From Bacteroidota bacterium (lineage in GTDB: Bacteria; Bacteroidota; Bacteroidia; NS11-12g; UBA955), in contig CANFUB010000077.1 of NCBI GenBank assembly GCA_947450015.1, forward strand, positions 1 through 9,997: a stretch of 9,997 nt of DNA, written 5' to 3'. Positions within the stretch are counted from its first letter, which is position 1; every line of letters starts with the position of its first letter. Of this stretch, positions 1 to 6,963 are shown piece by piece. The position numbers and the translations under genes are program-made. The notes below the pieces were generated by a model. It made no database searches and was not told where the DNA came from. It saw nothing but the letters and a program-made list of their open reading frames with translations.

Positions 1-915
1 ACTTCTATCGCCCGCAATAATGGTAGGTGTTGCAAACGTAATTCTTGGATTCTCCATGCCCCCAAATGGGAAACTAGGTGGCAATACCAATACATCGTAA
101 CGACCCCAAGCGTATTCGCCATACAACTCACTAGCACCAGCAATCATTTTAGATAAGTCAACAAATTCGTATGCTGATTTTTCTAACATTTCGGGCTCGG
201 CAAATACCCCACAATTTTCGCCTAAAGATTGGAACTCTAAATGACCAACGGCCAAGGCCAATAAATAACTCGGGATGGGTTGCGGCATTTCGAAATGGTA
301 TTTACCGTCCTTGTTCTTTTCAAAATTATTTTGCGCACTCATCAAAGGCAAGTAGGCGGTATCGCAAGTAATATCGGCCGAGTAAGTGAATCTCACAGCA
401 GGGGCATCCATACAAGGCACCCAGGTGCGGGCTAATATGGCCTGACTTTGGGTAAACAGGAAAGGATATTTTTTACCTGCGGTTTGCTCAGGACTCAACC
501 ACATCAAGGCTTCGGCATCGGGCGAGGTGTGGTAATAAACGGCTACCTGTTTGGTGTTCTTTTCGATGGCTATCACCAAGGCTTCGCCCAAATGTTTTTG
601 TTCTTTGCCCAATGAAAATGCGGCTTCTACCTTGTCCTCTAATAGCACTTTATCGATGTGCAGTTGCTTGGTATCTAAAATTAGGTATTGGGTACCGCTG
701 TGATTATCGATGTTTAAGATGGCTTTGCCACTTAATTTTTTATGGTCAAAATCAACTGCTAAATCGAGGTGAATATGTTTTAAAGTCACCGAATCGTAGT
801 TAGCGAAAGAATGGTTTTTGGCAGAAAGCGTTGGCATATGTTGAATGGTTTTATGAGTACAAGATACTAGTGCCAGAGAGGCAAGGAGCGTGAACATTGG
901 GAAATTGAATTTCAT
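1..915 (-). CDS. M1-family metallopeptidase (leukotriene A4 hydrolase-like), lipoprotein, 3' part outside window
   Basis: N-terminal 305 residues of a zinc aminopeptidase of family M1; the remainder lies beyond the left edge. The ATG at 915 opens a frame with no stop through to base 1. Residues 1-19 form a lipoprotein signal: a short charged start, a hydrophobic stretch and the lipobox L16-V-S-C19, so the mature enzyme is probably lipid-anchored in the cell envelope. The family signature G-G-M-E-N sits at residues 285-289, preceded by P-P-S-F-P-F and followed by TFATPT, the arrangement typical of leukotriene A4 hydrolase-type M1 enzymes. This motif binds the substrate N-terminus. The zinc motif HExxH(x18)E should follow a few tens of residues later, outside the window, so catalytic competence cannot be checked. 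Family members are about 600 residues long. It is likely to trim N-terminal residues from peptides in the periplasm or at the surface. Divergent from the gene at 1066, and probably monocistronic at its 5' end. Confidence 0.9.
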   Translation of the reverse strand, partial: MKFNFPMFTLLASLALVSCTHKTIQHMPTLSAKNHSFANYDSVTLKHIHLDLAVDFDHKKLSGKAILNIDNHSGTQYLILDTKQLHIDKVLLEDKVEAAFSLGKEQKHLGEALVIAIEKNTKQVAVYYHTSPDAEALMWLSPEQTAGKKYPFLFTQSQAILARTWVPCMDAPAVRFTYSADITCDTAYLPLMSAQNNFEKNKDGKYHFEMPQPIPSYLLALAVGHLEFQSLGENCGVFAEPEMLEKSAYEFVDLSKMIAGASELYGEYAWGRYDVLVLPPSFPFGGMENPRITFATPTIIAGDRS

Positions 916-937
916 CTGTCTAATATAATTAACAATG

Positions 938-966
938 CAAATGTACAAACAGGAGCTCTATATCAA
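938..966 (-). promoter_or_regulatory. Bacteroidetes-type promoter of the M1 peptidase gene
   Basis: Reading the minus strand, TTG (966-964) is followed after 18 bases by TACATTTG (945-938), an exact match to the Bacteroidetes -7 consensus TAnnTTTG. The spacing is close to the usual 19 or so. The start codon at 915 lies 22 bases beyond the -7 element, giving a short leader. Motif match only. Confidence 0.55.
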
Positions 967-1065
967 TAATTTAATCATTTTTATTTATGTTTGCATTTCG
1001 TGTTTTAAAATTTGGTATTGGATTTGCGGTAATTATCAAACTATAAAACTGAACACTATAAAAAA

Positions 1066-1815
1066 ATGAAATACTTTCTAGCCGTCCTTTCTCTTTTACT
1101 AGGCATTAATGCCAAAGCACAAGAAACAGCCGACCCGTTCGGTACCAGCTACAATTATGACTCTACTACTTTTGTAGATACGAGTTCTAGTCTTTCTTCA
1201 GTATCAAAAGCTTCTGAAGACCCTACCTCACCTTCATTTAAACCTTACACTAGATTCAAAGCACCAATGGATACAATTACCCAAAAGGTAACCTACATGG
1301 GTGTTGTTCCATTTAAAGCCATGGCCAACGATTTATACGATGGTGGCAACATGGATTCTTTATATTGGAGAGCAAAGAAATTCTTATTGGCGACTTATGT
1401 CAAAGATTTCAGAGCTAAAACCACCAAGGATTTTGTGTTTCCAAAGGACATTTTGGTTGAGGACTTTAAACCAGATGGCGATGTTGGTCGTATTATTATT
1501 ACACCTACTATTCCTTTGGTTTTAAGACAAGGTAGAAGCAATGCTACTCAAAATGGCAGTATTACTTTCAAGCTCGAAATCAGAGTAAAAGACGATAAAT
1601 ACAAATACAAAGTCACCAACTTTGTACACCATACCAAAGAAGCCATTACCGAAAAACCAATTGATAACTACGCTGAATTCTATGTGAACTCAAAGCATTC
1701 AGCCCGTAGCTACGATCAAATTTTATTGGCCATTGATAGAGAGGTTAAAACCTTAGTAAAATCGCTAAGTGTGGTAATGAAAGATCCTATCATTTTGGAT
1801 GAAGATGCTTTCTAA
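1066..1815 (+). CDS. Secreted DUF4468-like protein
   Basis: Protein of 249 residues. Residues 1-19 make a Sec signal peptide with a hydrophobic core (FLAVLSLLLGI) and an AKA-Q cleavage site, so it is exported. Residues about 20-60 are Ser/Thr-rich and low in complexity, probably a flexible linker. Residues about 70-190 resemble the DUF4468 pattern of Bacteroidetes envelope proteins: a V-T-Y-x-G-V strand, a D-S-L-Y-W-R-A-K-K helix start, an aromatic/charged strand, a glycine-isoleucine segment (GRIIITPTIP) and a late V-K-D-D-K-Y-K-Y strand. The C-terminal 60 residues look helical and then acidic. Function is unknown for this family. The start is the first ATG and is followed directly by the signal peptide. 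The gene stands alone: it diverges from the M1 peptidase gene, and a strong terminator follows 20 bases after the stop. The domain assignment is from pattern memory and could be wrong; secretion is much more certain. Confidence 0.8.
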   Translation: MKYFLAVLSLLLGINAKAQETADPFGTSYNYDSTTFVDTSSSLSSVSKASEDPTSPSFKPYTRFKAPMDTITQKVTYMGVVPFKAMANDLYDGGNMDSLYWRAKKFLLATYVKDFRAKTTKDFVFPKDILVEDFKPDGDVGRIIITPTIPLVLRQGRSNATQNGSITFKLEIRVKDDKYKYKVTNFVHHTKEAITEKPIDNYAEFYVNSKHSARSYDQILLAIDREVKTLVKSLSVVMKDPIILDEDAF

Positions 1816-1835
1816 ACATAGCGCTTAACTTATTT

Positions 1836-1863
1836 AAAAGCCCCGAATATCGGGGCTTTTTTT
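1836..1863 (+). terminator. Rho-independent terminator after the DUF4468-like gene
   Basis: A perfect 10-bp stem (1836-1845 with 1851-1860, including GCCCCG/CGGGGC) closes a 5-base AATAT loop and runs into seven T residues. It lies 20 bases after the stop at 1815, separating this gene from the glycan operon. Confidence 0.9.
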
Positions 1864-1882
1864 ATGTGTCTCGCACTCATAT

Positions 1883-1913
1883 TTGCCTATACCAACAATT
1901 TCTTTTACTTTCG
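1883..1913 (+). promoter_or_regulatory. Candidate promoter of the glycan operon
   Basis: TTG at 1883-1885 is followed after 20 bases by TACTTTCG (1906-1913), which differs from the TAnnTTTG -7 consensus at one base. The ATG of the epimerase gene lies 11 bases further on, so the transcript would have almost no leader. The position just after a terminator and just before a three-gene operon supports the call. Confidence 0.45.
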
Positions 1914-1924
1914 AACATTCATTT

Positions 1925-2920
1925 ATGAGTTTCGAAAGTTTAAAAAACGCAAGGGTTTTAGTAACAGGTGGTGCCGGCTTTATAGGCAACAATTTGGTGC
2001 GAAAACTATTGCAGTGTGAGGTATCGCAAATTGTGGTACTTGATAACCAATCATCTGGCATGGCTGTTTTCTTGCCCAACGATGTGCGCATTACGTTTGT
2101 TGGCATGGACATAGATCGTTACGACAAATTAAATTTTGTTATCAATCAACATGAGTTCGATTATGTGTTTCACCTAGCGGCCCACTTCGCCAATCAAAAT
2201 TCTGTGGACCATCCTTTCAGTGATATTCAAACCAATATTGTTGGCACTGTAAGTCTTTTAGAAATATTGAAATTCCACAAGAGCTTAAAGAAATTTGTAT
2301 ATGCAAGCAGCAGTTGTGTTTATGGTACTACCGAAAACATGAATGAAGAAGCGTATATCTATCCTTCTGAAACACCTTATAGCATTAATAAATATACCGC
2401 AGAGTTATATACCCAATACTACGCCCATTTGTTTCATGTGCCTACCCTTTCAATCCGTATTTTTAATACGTATGGCCCTTATGAATTGGCTGGTAAATAC
2501 CGCAATGTGATTCCTAATTTTATTGAAAAAGCCATTAATGGCGAAGAACTTTCGATAACGGGCACAGGCAAGGAAACACGCGACTTTACCTATGTTGAAG
2601 ACCTAATTGAATTGATGTTATTAGGCGCTTGTAGCGATCACCATGAAGGCGAAATATTTAATGGTGGTACAGGTGCGAAAACAGAAATATTGAAGATGGC
2701 CGAAATCATAAAAGCACACACAGAATCGGTTTCTCAAATTACCTTCAAACCTGCCCGTAACTGGGACAAGGTGAAAGACAGAATGAGCGACACTTCTAAA
2801 TCGGCCAAAGCCTTGGGTTATGCCCCTAAAACCAGCATTGAAGAGGGCTTGCAAAAAACCATTAAATGGTATAAAGAGAATTACGACAAGGTGAAATCAT
2901 TAAAAAACTACTTCGAATAA
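1925..2920 (+). CDS. NAD-dependent nucleotide-sugar epimerase (extended SDR family)
   Basis: Protein of 331 residues, usual for extended short-chain dehydrogenases acting on nucleotide sugars. The Rossmann motif is G15-G-A-G18-F-I-G21. Asp40 at the end of the second strand favours NAD over NADP. The catalytic Ser lies in SSS (128-130) and the YxxxK pair is Y152/K156. RDFTYVEDL (219-227) is the typical sugar-nucleotide-site segment. The S-S-S-C-V-Y-G sequence lacks the Asp-Glu pair of dTDP-glucose 4,6-dehydratases and the Glu of GDP-mannose dehydratases, so a 4-epimerase (UDP-glucose or UDP-GlcNAc/uronate type) is more likely than a dehydratase; the substrate is not determinable. Start chosen at ATG 1925: an in-frame TTG at 1883 would add 14 residues, but it coincides with the -33 promoter element and the Rossmann fold begins properly from 1925. 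The stop overlaps the next start by one base (TAATG), implying translational coupling. Confidence 0.9.
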   Translation: MSFESLKNARVLVTGGAGFIGNNLVRKLLQCEVSQIVVLDNQSSGMAVFLPNDVRITFVGMDIDRYDKLNFVINQHEFDYVFHLAAHFANQNSVDHPFSDIQTNIVGTVSLLEILKFHKSLKKFVYASSSCVYGTTENMNEEAYIYPSETPYSINKYTAELYTQYYAHLFHVPTLSIRIFNTYGPYELAGKYRNVIPNFIEKAINGEELSITGTGKETRDFTYVEDLIELMLLGACSDHHEGEIFNGGTGAKTEILKMAEIIKAHTESVSQITFKPARNWDKVKDRMSDTSKSAKALGYAPKTSIEEGLQKTIKWYKENYDKVKSLKNYFE

Positions 2921-3678
2921 TGAGCGAAATAAGGAACAGAAGAGTATTAGTTGTATTACCAGCTTATAACGAAGAAGAAAATATAGGAGAACTTTTAAGT
3001 CAGATTCAATTCGCCTTAGAAGAAGATAGCAAAACAGAATACCGCGTATTTGTAGTGAACGATGGTTCGCGCGATCAAACTGCAGCCATTGTGCAAGCGC
3101 GTTCTTCTAGCATGCCCATTGAATTGATTACCCACCCAGTGAATTTGGGCTTGGGTGCTACCATTCGCGATGGTTTATATGCCGCAGTGCAATACAGCGG
3201 ACCGAAAGATATTGTGATTACCATGGATGCCGATGCTACGCATAATCCAGGTTTAATATTGCGTTTAATCCGCATGATTATTGAAGGGCATGATGTGGTG
3301 ATTGCATCGCGTTTTCAATCGGGTGCGCGTGTGATTGGCTTGGTGTGGTACCGCAAATTATTGAGCATTGTGGCTTCTCTTATTTTCCGCATTACTTACC
3401 CTATCAAAGGTGTGAAAGATTATACCTGTGGCTACCGTGCTTTCAGAGCCGATGTGCTGAAAAGCGCGATGGATGAGTATGGTGATCGTTTTGTAGACCA
3501 AGATGGTTTCCAATGCTTAGTGGATATATTATTGAAACTGCGCAGAAGGAAATTATTATTTGGTGAAACCCCTCTGATTTTAAGATACGATCAAAAAGGA
3601 GGCATGAGTAAAATGAATGTTTCCCGCACCATTAAGAACACATTGATATTAATTGTAAAACGTTTTTTTGTAAAATAA
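2920..3678 (+). CDS. GT2 glycosyltransferase, dolichol-phosphate mannosyltransferase-like
   Basis: Protein of 252 residues with a single GT-A catalytic domain. LPAYNEEENI (13-22) is the nucleotide-binding opening of the GT2 family, N-D-G-S (47-50) holds a nucleotide-binding Asp, and D103-A-D105 is the metal-binding DxD. The segments L-G-A-T-I-R-D-G and A-S-R-F resemble DPM1-type enzymes, which transfer a sugar from UDP or GDP to polyprenyl phosphate on the cytoplasmic face of the membrane. There is no C-terminal pair of membrane helices as in GtrB or ArnC; the C-terminus is basic, so the enzyme is probably peripheral. Starts on the last base of the preceding epimerase stop, and the next gene begins one base after its stop, so all three are likely made together. 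The sugar is unknown. Processive or protein-directed GT2 activity is less likely given the close DPM1-like pattern. Confidence 0.9.
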   Translation: MSEIRNRRVLVVLPAYNEEENIGELLSQIQFALEEDSKTEYRVFVVNDGSRDQTAAIVQARSSSMPIELITHPVNLGLGATIRDGLYAAVQYSGPKDIVITMDADATHNPGLILRLIRMIIEGHDVVIASRFQSGARVIGLVWYRKLLSIVASLIFRITYPIKGVKDYTCGYRAFRADVLKSAMDEYGDRFVDQDGFQCLVDILLKLRRRKLLFGETPLILRYDQKGGMSKMNVSRTIKNTLILIVKRFFVK

Positions 3679-3679
3679 A

Positions 3680-5725
3680 ATGGCCAAACAAAAAGTAGTT
3701 ACGCCTCAAAAACCTGCAGTAAAAGTGGCTGCAAGAGTTGTTAAAACCGGACCGAGTTTCATTGAAAAAAATGCCTTAAAAATTGCCATTGTCTTGGCAG
3801 TCGTTGGATTATGTATACGCTTATACCGCATTGGTTTTTTATCCTTGTGGGTCGATGAATACATGCATGCTTTAGCAGCTATTCACGGTCATTTTAAGCA
3901 TGGCGAAAACAATGGTATTTTATTAACTTGGTTCAATACCACCTTTGCATTTTTCCTAGGCAATACCGAATTTTCAATGCGTTTGCCTGTGGCCTTATTA
4001 GGTGCTGCACTTATTCCTGTTGTCTATGTTTTAGGTAAAAATTTAGTGAACTACAGAGTGGGTTTAATGGCTGCTTTGTTTACCACTTTTTCATTGTATT
4101 TAATTTTCTGGAGCCGTGTCGATAGACCCTATGGCATGGTGGCCACTTTTTATGTACCATTGTTGGTTTGCTTTTGGTTGATGTTAGAACGCGTGGCGAA
4201 AAATCCGGAAGCAGGCCTTGCAAAATTTGGCATTAATAAAAAATATTTATTGTGGTTGCCTTTGGCTTTAATATTAGCCATGATGAGTCAATTGATTTGT
4301 TTCTTGTTCTTATTCACTGCTGGTTTTTATGGCACCTTTGTCGCCATAGAAAGTTGGATTACCAAAAAATCAAATCCATTTAAATTGAATGTTTACAATG
4401 TATTGTTCTATTTAAATATCATTGCCATTGTATTAATGTTTACGCCTTTGAGCATCACTTTAATGCGCCCAATTATTGAACTCTTTTTACCGCCAAATAT
4501 TGCGACTTTAATCTTGCCAGATATGAAAGCAGTGATGACTGCCTTTGATGGCACTGATTGGTTAAAATCCTATAACAAATATTCTGAAATTGCCCCTGCT
4601 GATTTTAAATTAGTGAATGCTTTGGGTTGGTTGGGTTTTATATTGGCTTTGTTCAACGATCGCAAAGCGGCTTATTTTTTAATCTCTGCTTATGTCGTAC
4701 CCATGTTGTTAATGGGCTTTGTTTTTCGCGAGCCAGCACATGCTAAATACCTAAGTTATATTTATCCTGTATTTTTAATTAGTGCTGCTTATAGCTTGTA
4801 TTTTATTGCTTTCTACGCGATGAAAGTTTTGAATAAAAATTATACCACTGCCAATAAATCTTATTTAAACATGTGCAATATTGGTTTTACTATTTTATTG
4901 CTTGTTATGGTGAATAGCAAGGACATTAAAGCCATGCTTACAACACAAGTACATGGCAATGTAGTGCCAAAAGAAATTTCTGAAATTCCATTTGTGAATT
5001 GGAACCAACCTTGTCAATACATTAAGGCGAATATGAAACCTGGTGACATTATCATGGCCACTGTTCAGGATGCTCCTAAATTTTATTTAAGGGCCGATTC
5101 AGTTGTATGGTTTAGACAAATGCACTTTGATGCCAAGCAAAAAGGTTATGTGCCTAACTTGCCTGATGGTCGCAAAAAAAGTGCTTACACCTACGAGCAA
5201 TTGGTAAAAACATTTAACGAAAACCCAAGGGGTTGGTTAATGGCCGACTATTATTTTGAGAATGCATTAACTGATCCAAGGGCCAAACAATTTGTGGAAG
5301 AAAACTTTGTCTACCATTTCGATGCTTGTACCGATGGTGCAGTGAAAGTATTTAGCTGGGACAAGGCCAAACCTAAAAACTACCAAAGTTCTTTTGTGAT
5401 TGAATTGGGTAAAAACGAAATGCACATGAACTCACAGGATCTTACTTTTACCATTAACAAGGCGGGTTTGCCACCAAAGGTGAACTTAATTTTCTTAGGG
5501 CAGGGTATCGATAGCGATGCAGAGGCTTTTGTGATCATCAATGATAAAACCCAAATAGCGATACGCAGCAATGGCAGTCCTTTAACCATGGGCAACAACA
5601 TTTGTCAAGTAGATGCATCGGTATTCCAAGAAGGGGCGAATAAAGTAATGTTTGCTTACAATTCTGACGAGAGCAATGGCGATGTGAACAAAGGATTTGT
5701 GCTTTATAGCATGGATATCCGATAG
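3680..5725 (+). CDS. Polytopic GT-C glycosyltransferase (PMT/ArnT-like, GT39 superfamily)
   Basis: Protein of 681 residues. A basic cytoplasmic tail (1-30) precedes the first membrane helix (about 33-54). It is followed by L-W-V-D59-E60, the acidic motif in the first extracytoplasmic loop that is the catalytic signature of PMT/ArnT-type GT-C enzymes. About ten hydrophobic segments follow, at roughly 100-118, 125-146, 152-170, 189-225, 238-262, 311-325, 331-348, 357-384 and 398-411. From about 415 the protein is soluble. Residues 440-560 contain a P-G-D-I-I-M strand and a Y-L element as in other bacterial GT39 proteins. Residues about 565-681 form a separate segment rich in beta strands ending in GFVLYSMDI, perhaps a beta-sandwich. 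Such enzymes take a sugar from a polyprenyl-phosphate carrier and attach it to lipid, glycan or protein outside the inner membrane. That fits the preceding GT2, which could make the carrier-linked sugar. The acceptor is unknown. ATG 3680 lies one base after the GT2 stop. Confidence 0.88.
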   Translation: MAKQKVVTPQKPAVKVAARVVKTGPSFIEKNALKIAIVLAVVGLCIRLYRIGFLSLWVDEYMHALAAIHGHFKHGENNGILLTWFNTTFAFFLGNTEFSMRLPVALLGAALIPVVYVLGKNLVNYRVGLMAALFTTFSLYLIFWSRVDRPYGMVATFYVPLLVCFWLMLERVAKNPEAGLAKFGINKKYLLWLPLALILAMMSQLICFLFLFTAGFYGTFVAIESWITKKSNPFKLNVYNVLFYLNIIAIVLMFTPLSITLMRPIIELFLPPNIATLILPDMKAVMTAFDGTDWLKSYNKYSEIAPADFKLVNALGWLGFILALFNDRKAAYFLISAYVVPMLLMGFVFREPAHAKYLSYIYPVFLISAAYSLYFIAFYAMKVLNKNYTTANKSYLNMCNIGFTILLLVMVNSKDIKAMLTTQVHGNVVPKEISEIPFVNWNQPCQYIKANMKPGDIIMATVQDAPKFYLRADSVVWFRQMHFDAKQKGYVPNLPDGRKKSAYTYEQLVKTFNENPRGWLMADYYFENALTDPRAKQFVEENFVYHFDACTDGAVKVFSWDKAKPKNYQSSFVIELGKNEMHMNSQDLTFTINKAGLPPKVNLIFLGQGIDSDAEAFVIINDKTQIAIRSNGSPLTMGNNICQVDASVFQEGANKVMFAYNSDESNGDVNKGFVLYSMDIR

Positions 5726-5780
5726 TAATCATGCTTAAACTGACTGATTCTTGATAGACCTTATTCTTACCACATAAGTT

Positions 5781-5876
5781 ACATAAGTATTTTTAATTGA
5801 TTCTATAATAATAGCCACTTAATCATTCTATTGAATTGCATTAAACTCAGCATTTTTAGTGAACATAAGTATTTTT
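5781..5876. repeat. Pair of 14-bp direct repeats
   Basis: ACATAAGTATTTTT occurs at 5781-5794 and again at 5863-5876, 82 bases apart, and a shorter ACATAAGT-like copy begins at 5772. The second copy runs into TATTTTTG (5870-5877), a match to the -7 consensus but without a well-placed TTG upstream. They could be regulator sites or simple AT-rich drift. Confidence 0.45.
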
Positions 5877-5975
5877 GCTATGCAAAAAATGGGATAAGGG
5901 AAACACTAGAATTGGTTTTATTCAATTAAGGAATGTTTATATTCTGCAAGTATTTCAATTCTATTCATGCATCTC

Positions 5976-6039
5976 CCTAATAACTCAATAACATAATAAC
6001 CTAATAACTTATTTACCCAATAACTTAATAACCTATTAA
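5976..6039. repeat. Degenerate 8-bp tandem repeat, eight units
   Basis: Eight consecutive 8-base units without a break in register: CCTAATAA, CTCAATAA, CATAATAA, CCTAATAA, CTTATTTA, CCCAATAA, CTTAATAA, CCTATTAA, and then a decayed CCCAAAAC. The consensus is CYYAATAA. Because 8 is not a multiple of 3, all frames are read in turn. The array ends about 50 bases upstream of the -7 element of the OsmC gene. It could be a multi-copy protein-binding site or a variable-number repeat affecting promoter spacing. Confidence 0.8.
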
Positions 6040-6089
6040 CCCAAAACGACTTATCAATATTAATGATAAGATTTAATGTGAGGGAGTTG

Positions 6090-6097
6090 TATTTTTG
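6090..6097 (+). promoter_or_regulatory. -7 promoter element of the OsmC/Fe-S cassette
   Basis: TATTTTTG matches TAnnTTTG exactly, 18 bases before the ATG at 6116. No TTG is seen at the expected -33 position, so the promoter may be weak or activator-dependent. The element overlaps a TTG at 6095 that could be mistaken for a start codon. Confidence 0.4.
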
Positions 6098-6115
6098 AGC
6101 AACATACTTAACCTT

Positions 6116-6502
6116 ATGGTGAATGTAAAAGCGCAAATACAATCCGAACACTATGCAACAGCAATTTCAGCTGAACATAATACCCTCATTGCCGATGAAT
6201 ACGAAAGCAATGGCGGTGGCGGAAAGGGGTTCACCCCTTCAGAACTATTAGCCGCTTCGTTGGCCGCTTGCACTGTTATTACTTGTCGCATGTATGCCGA
6301 CAGAAAAACATGGCCCTTAGAAGTGGCAGATGTTAATGTAAGTTTAGAAACGATTAATGGTGTTGCTACCTTTCACCGAACCATTACTTTCCAAGGCCCT
6401 TTAGATGCAGAACAAAAAATACGCTTAACAGACATTGCCAATAAATGCCCCATTCATAAATTACTCAACAATAGCATAGAAATTACAACCACAGTTTTAT
6501 GA
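6116..6502 (+). CDS. OsmC-family protein
   Basis: Protein of 128 residues, a normal OsmC-fold length. The central helix carries L-A-A-C52 and T-C57-R-M-Y-A-D-R-K, and the second conserved cysteine is C111 in N-K-C-P-I-H-K-L-L. The two thiols at the helix and at CPIHK are the classic redox pair of the OsmC/Ohr family, which reduces organic hydroperoxides through a Cys sulfenate and a disulfide. A G-G-G-G-K-G-F-T-P-S-E-L segment before the helix matches the YhfA-like branch. C57 is an extra cysteine close to C52. The start is ATG 6116; an in-frame TTG at 6095 would place the start codon within the -7 promoter element. The end overlaps the next gene by four bases (ATGA), so translation is likely coupled. 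Cytoplasmic. The branch is less well characterised than true OsmC, so the substrate may not be a peroxide. Confidence 0.88.
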   Translation: MVNVKAQIQSEHYATAISAEHNTLIADEYESNGGGGKGFTPSELLAASLAACTVITCRMYADRKTWPLEVADVNVSLETINGVATFHRTITFQGPLDAEQKIRLTDIANKCPIHKLLNNSIEITTTVL

Positions 6503-6933
6503 AAGATATCACAAAAAAATATACCAATGGTGAGATCACCATTGTATGGAAACCCGCCACTTGTATTCATTCCACCATGTGTTGGAAAGGCGCAACAGGT
6601 TTAATGGACGTATTCAATCCAAGTGAAAAACCATGGATTAAACCAGCAGGTGCTACGACCGAAAGAATCATTGAACAAATTAACAAATGTCCATCGGGCG
6701 CCTTGAGTTTTTATTACAATGCAGATGAAAATTTACCAGAACACATCGACACAGAGTGCATTGTTGAAACCACACCAAATGGCCCCTTAATGGTGTATGG
6801 CAATATTACTGTAAAGCTTCACAATGGCGAAGAGACCCAAAAGAACAAAGTCACTGCATTTTGCCGATGTGGTGGGTCGAGCAACAAACCTTATTGTGAT
6901 GGCACCCATCGCAAAATAGGATTTGAAGGTTAA
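6499..6933 (+). CDS. Two-domain iron-sulfur protein: divergent 4Fe-4S (Fer4_19) + CDGSH
   Basis: Protein of 144 residues with two predicted cluster-binding domains. Residues about 8-73 match the Fer4_19/YjdI pattern: C22-I-H, C28, a V-F-N-P and K-P-W-I segment, then K-C64-P-S-G-A-L. Three cysteines are clear, so the fourth ligand is uncertain (C87 is a candidate). Residues about 100-142 are a CDGSH domain with the full motif C122-x-C124-x2-S-x3-P-x-C133-D-G-T-H137, whose 3Cys-1His set binds a labile, redox-active 2Fe-2S cluster. The fusion is known in bacteria, especially Bacteroidetes; the role is not established, but electron transfer or redox/iron sensing is plausible. There is no signal peptide, so it is cytoplasmic. 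Its ATG overlaps the OsmC-like stop (ATGA) and a second OsmC gene begins 30 bases after its own stop, so it sits inside a redox cassette and may exchange electrons with one of the OsmC proteins. Confidence 0.9.
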   Translation: MKDITKKYTNGEITIVWKPATCIHSTMCWKGATGLMDVFNPSEKPWIKPAGATTERIIEQINKCPSGALSFYYNADENLPEHIDTECIVETTPNGPLMVYGNITVKLHNGEETQKNKVTAFCRCGGSSNKPYCDGTHRKIGFEG

Positions 6934-6963
6934 GAATACAACCAATTAATAAATACATACAAA

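Larger units (their letters stand above)
5726..6115. other. AT-rich non-coding spacer of 390 bases
   Basis: No convincing gene on either strand. Apparent minus-strand open frames here have a repetitive Leu/Tyr/Trp pattern produced by the 8-bp tandem array rather than by a protein. The spacer holds a 14-bp direct repeat, the tandem array and a -7-like promoter element just before the OsmC gene. No clear hairpin terminator for the glycan operon is visible after 5725, which is notable given the strong terminators elsewhere in the window. Confidence 0.7.

Noticed and set aside
171..803. Plus-strand open frames at 171-371 and 612-803
   Set aside because: They are antisense to the well-supported M1 peptidase coding sequence and resemble no family.
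1019..1026. TGGATTTG as a -7 element for the gene at 1066
   Set aside because: It has one mismatch to TAnnTTTG and no TTG at suitable spacing; alternatives nearby are no better, so no promoter is called.
1883..1924. TTG start giving the epimerase 14 more residues
   Set aside because: The TTG falls on the likely -33 promoter element, the added residues are unlike an SDR N-terminus, and ATG 1925 places the Rossmann motif at its usual position.
6095..6115. TTG start giving the first OsmC-like protein seven more residues
   Set aside because: It lies inside the exact -7 element TATTTTTG and would precede transcription start; ATG 6116 gives the normal OsmC N-terminus.
5918..6151. Minus-strand open frame with a repeating Leu-Leu-Tyr-Trp-Val pattern
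   Set aside because: The pattern is the three-frame reading of the 8-bp tandem array (24-base period) and it overlaps the start and promoter of the OsmC gene.
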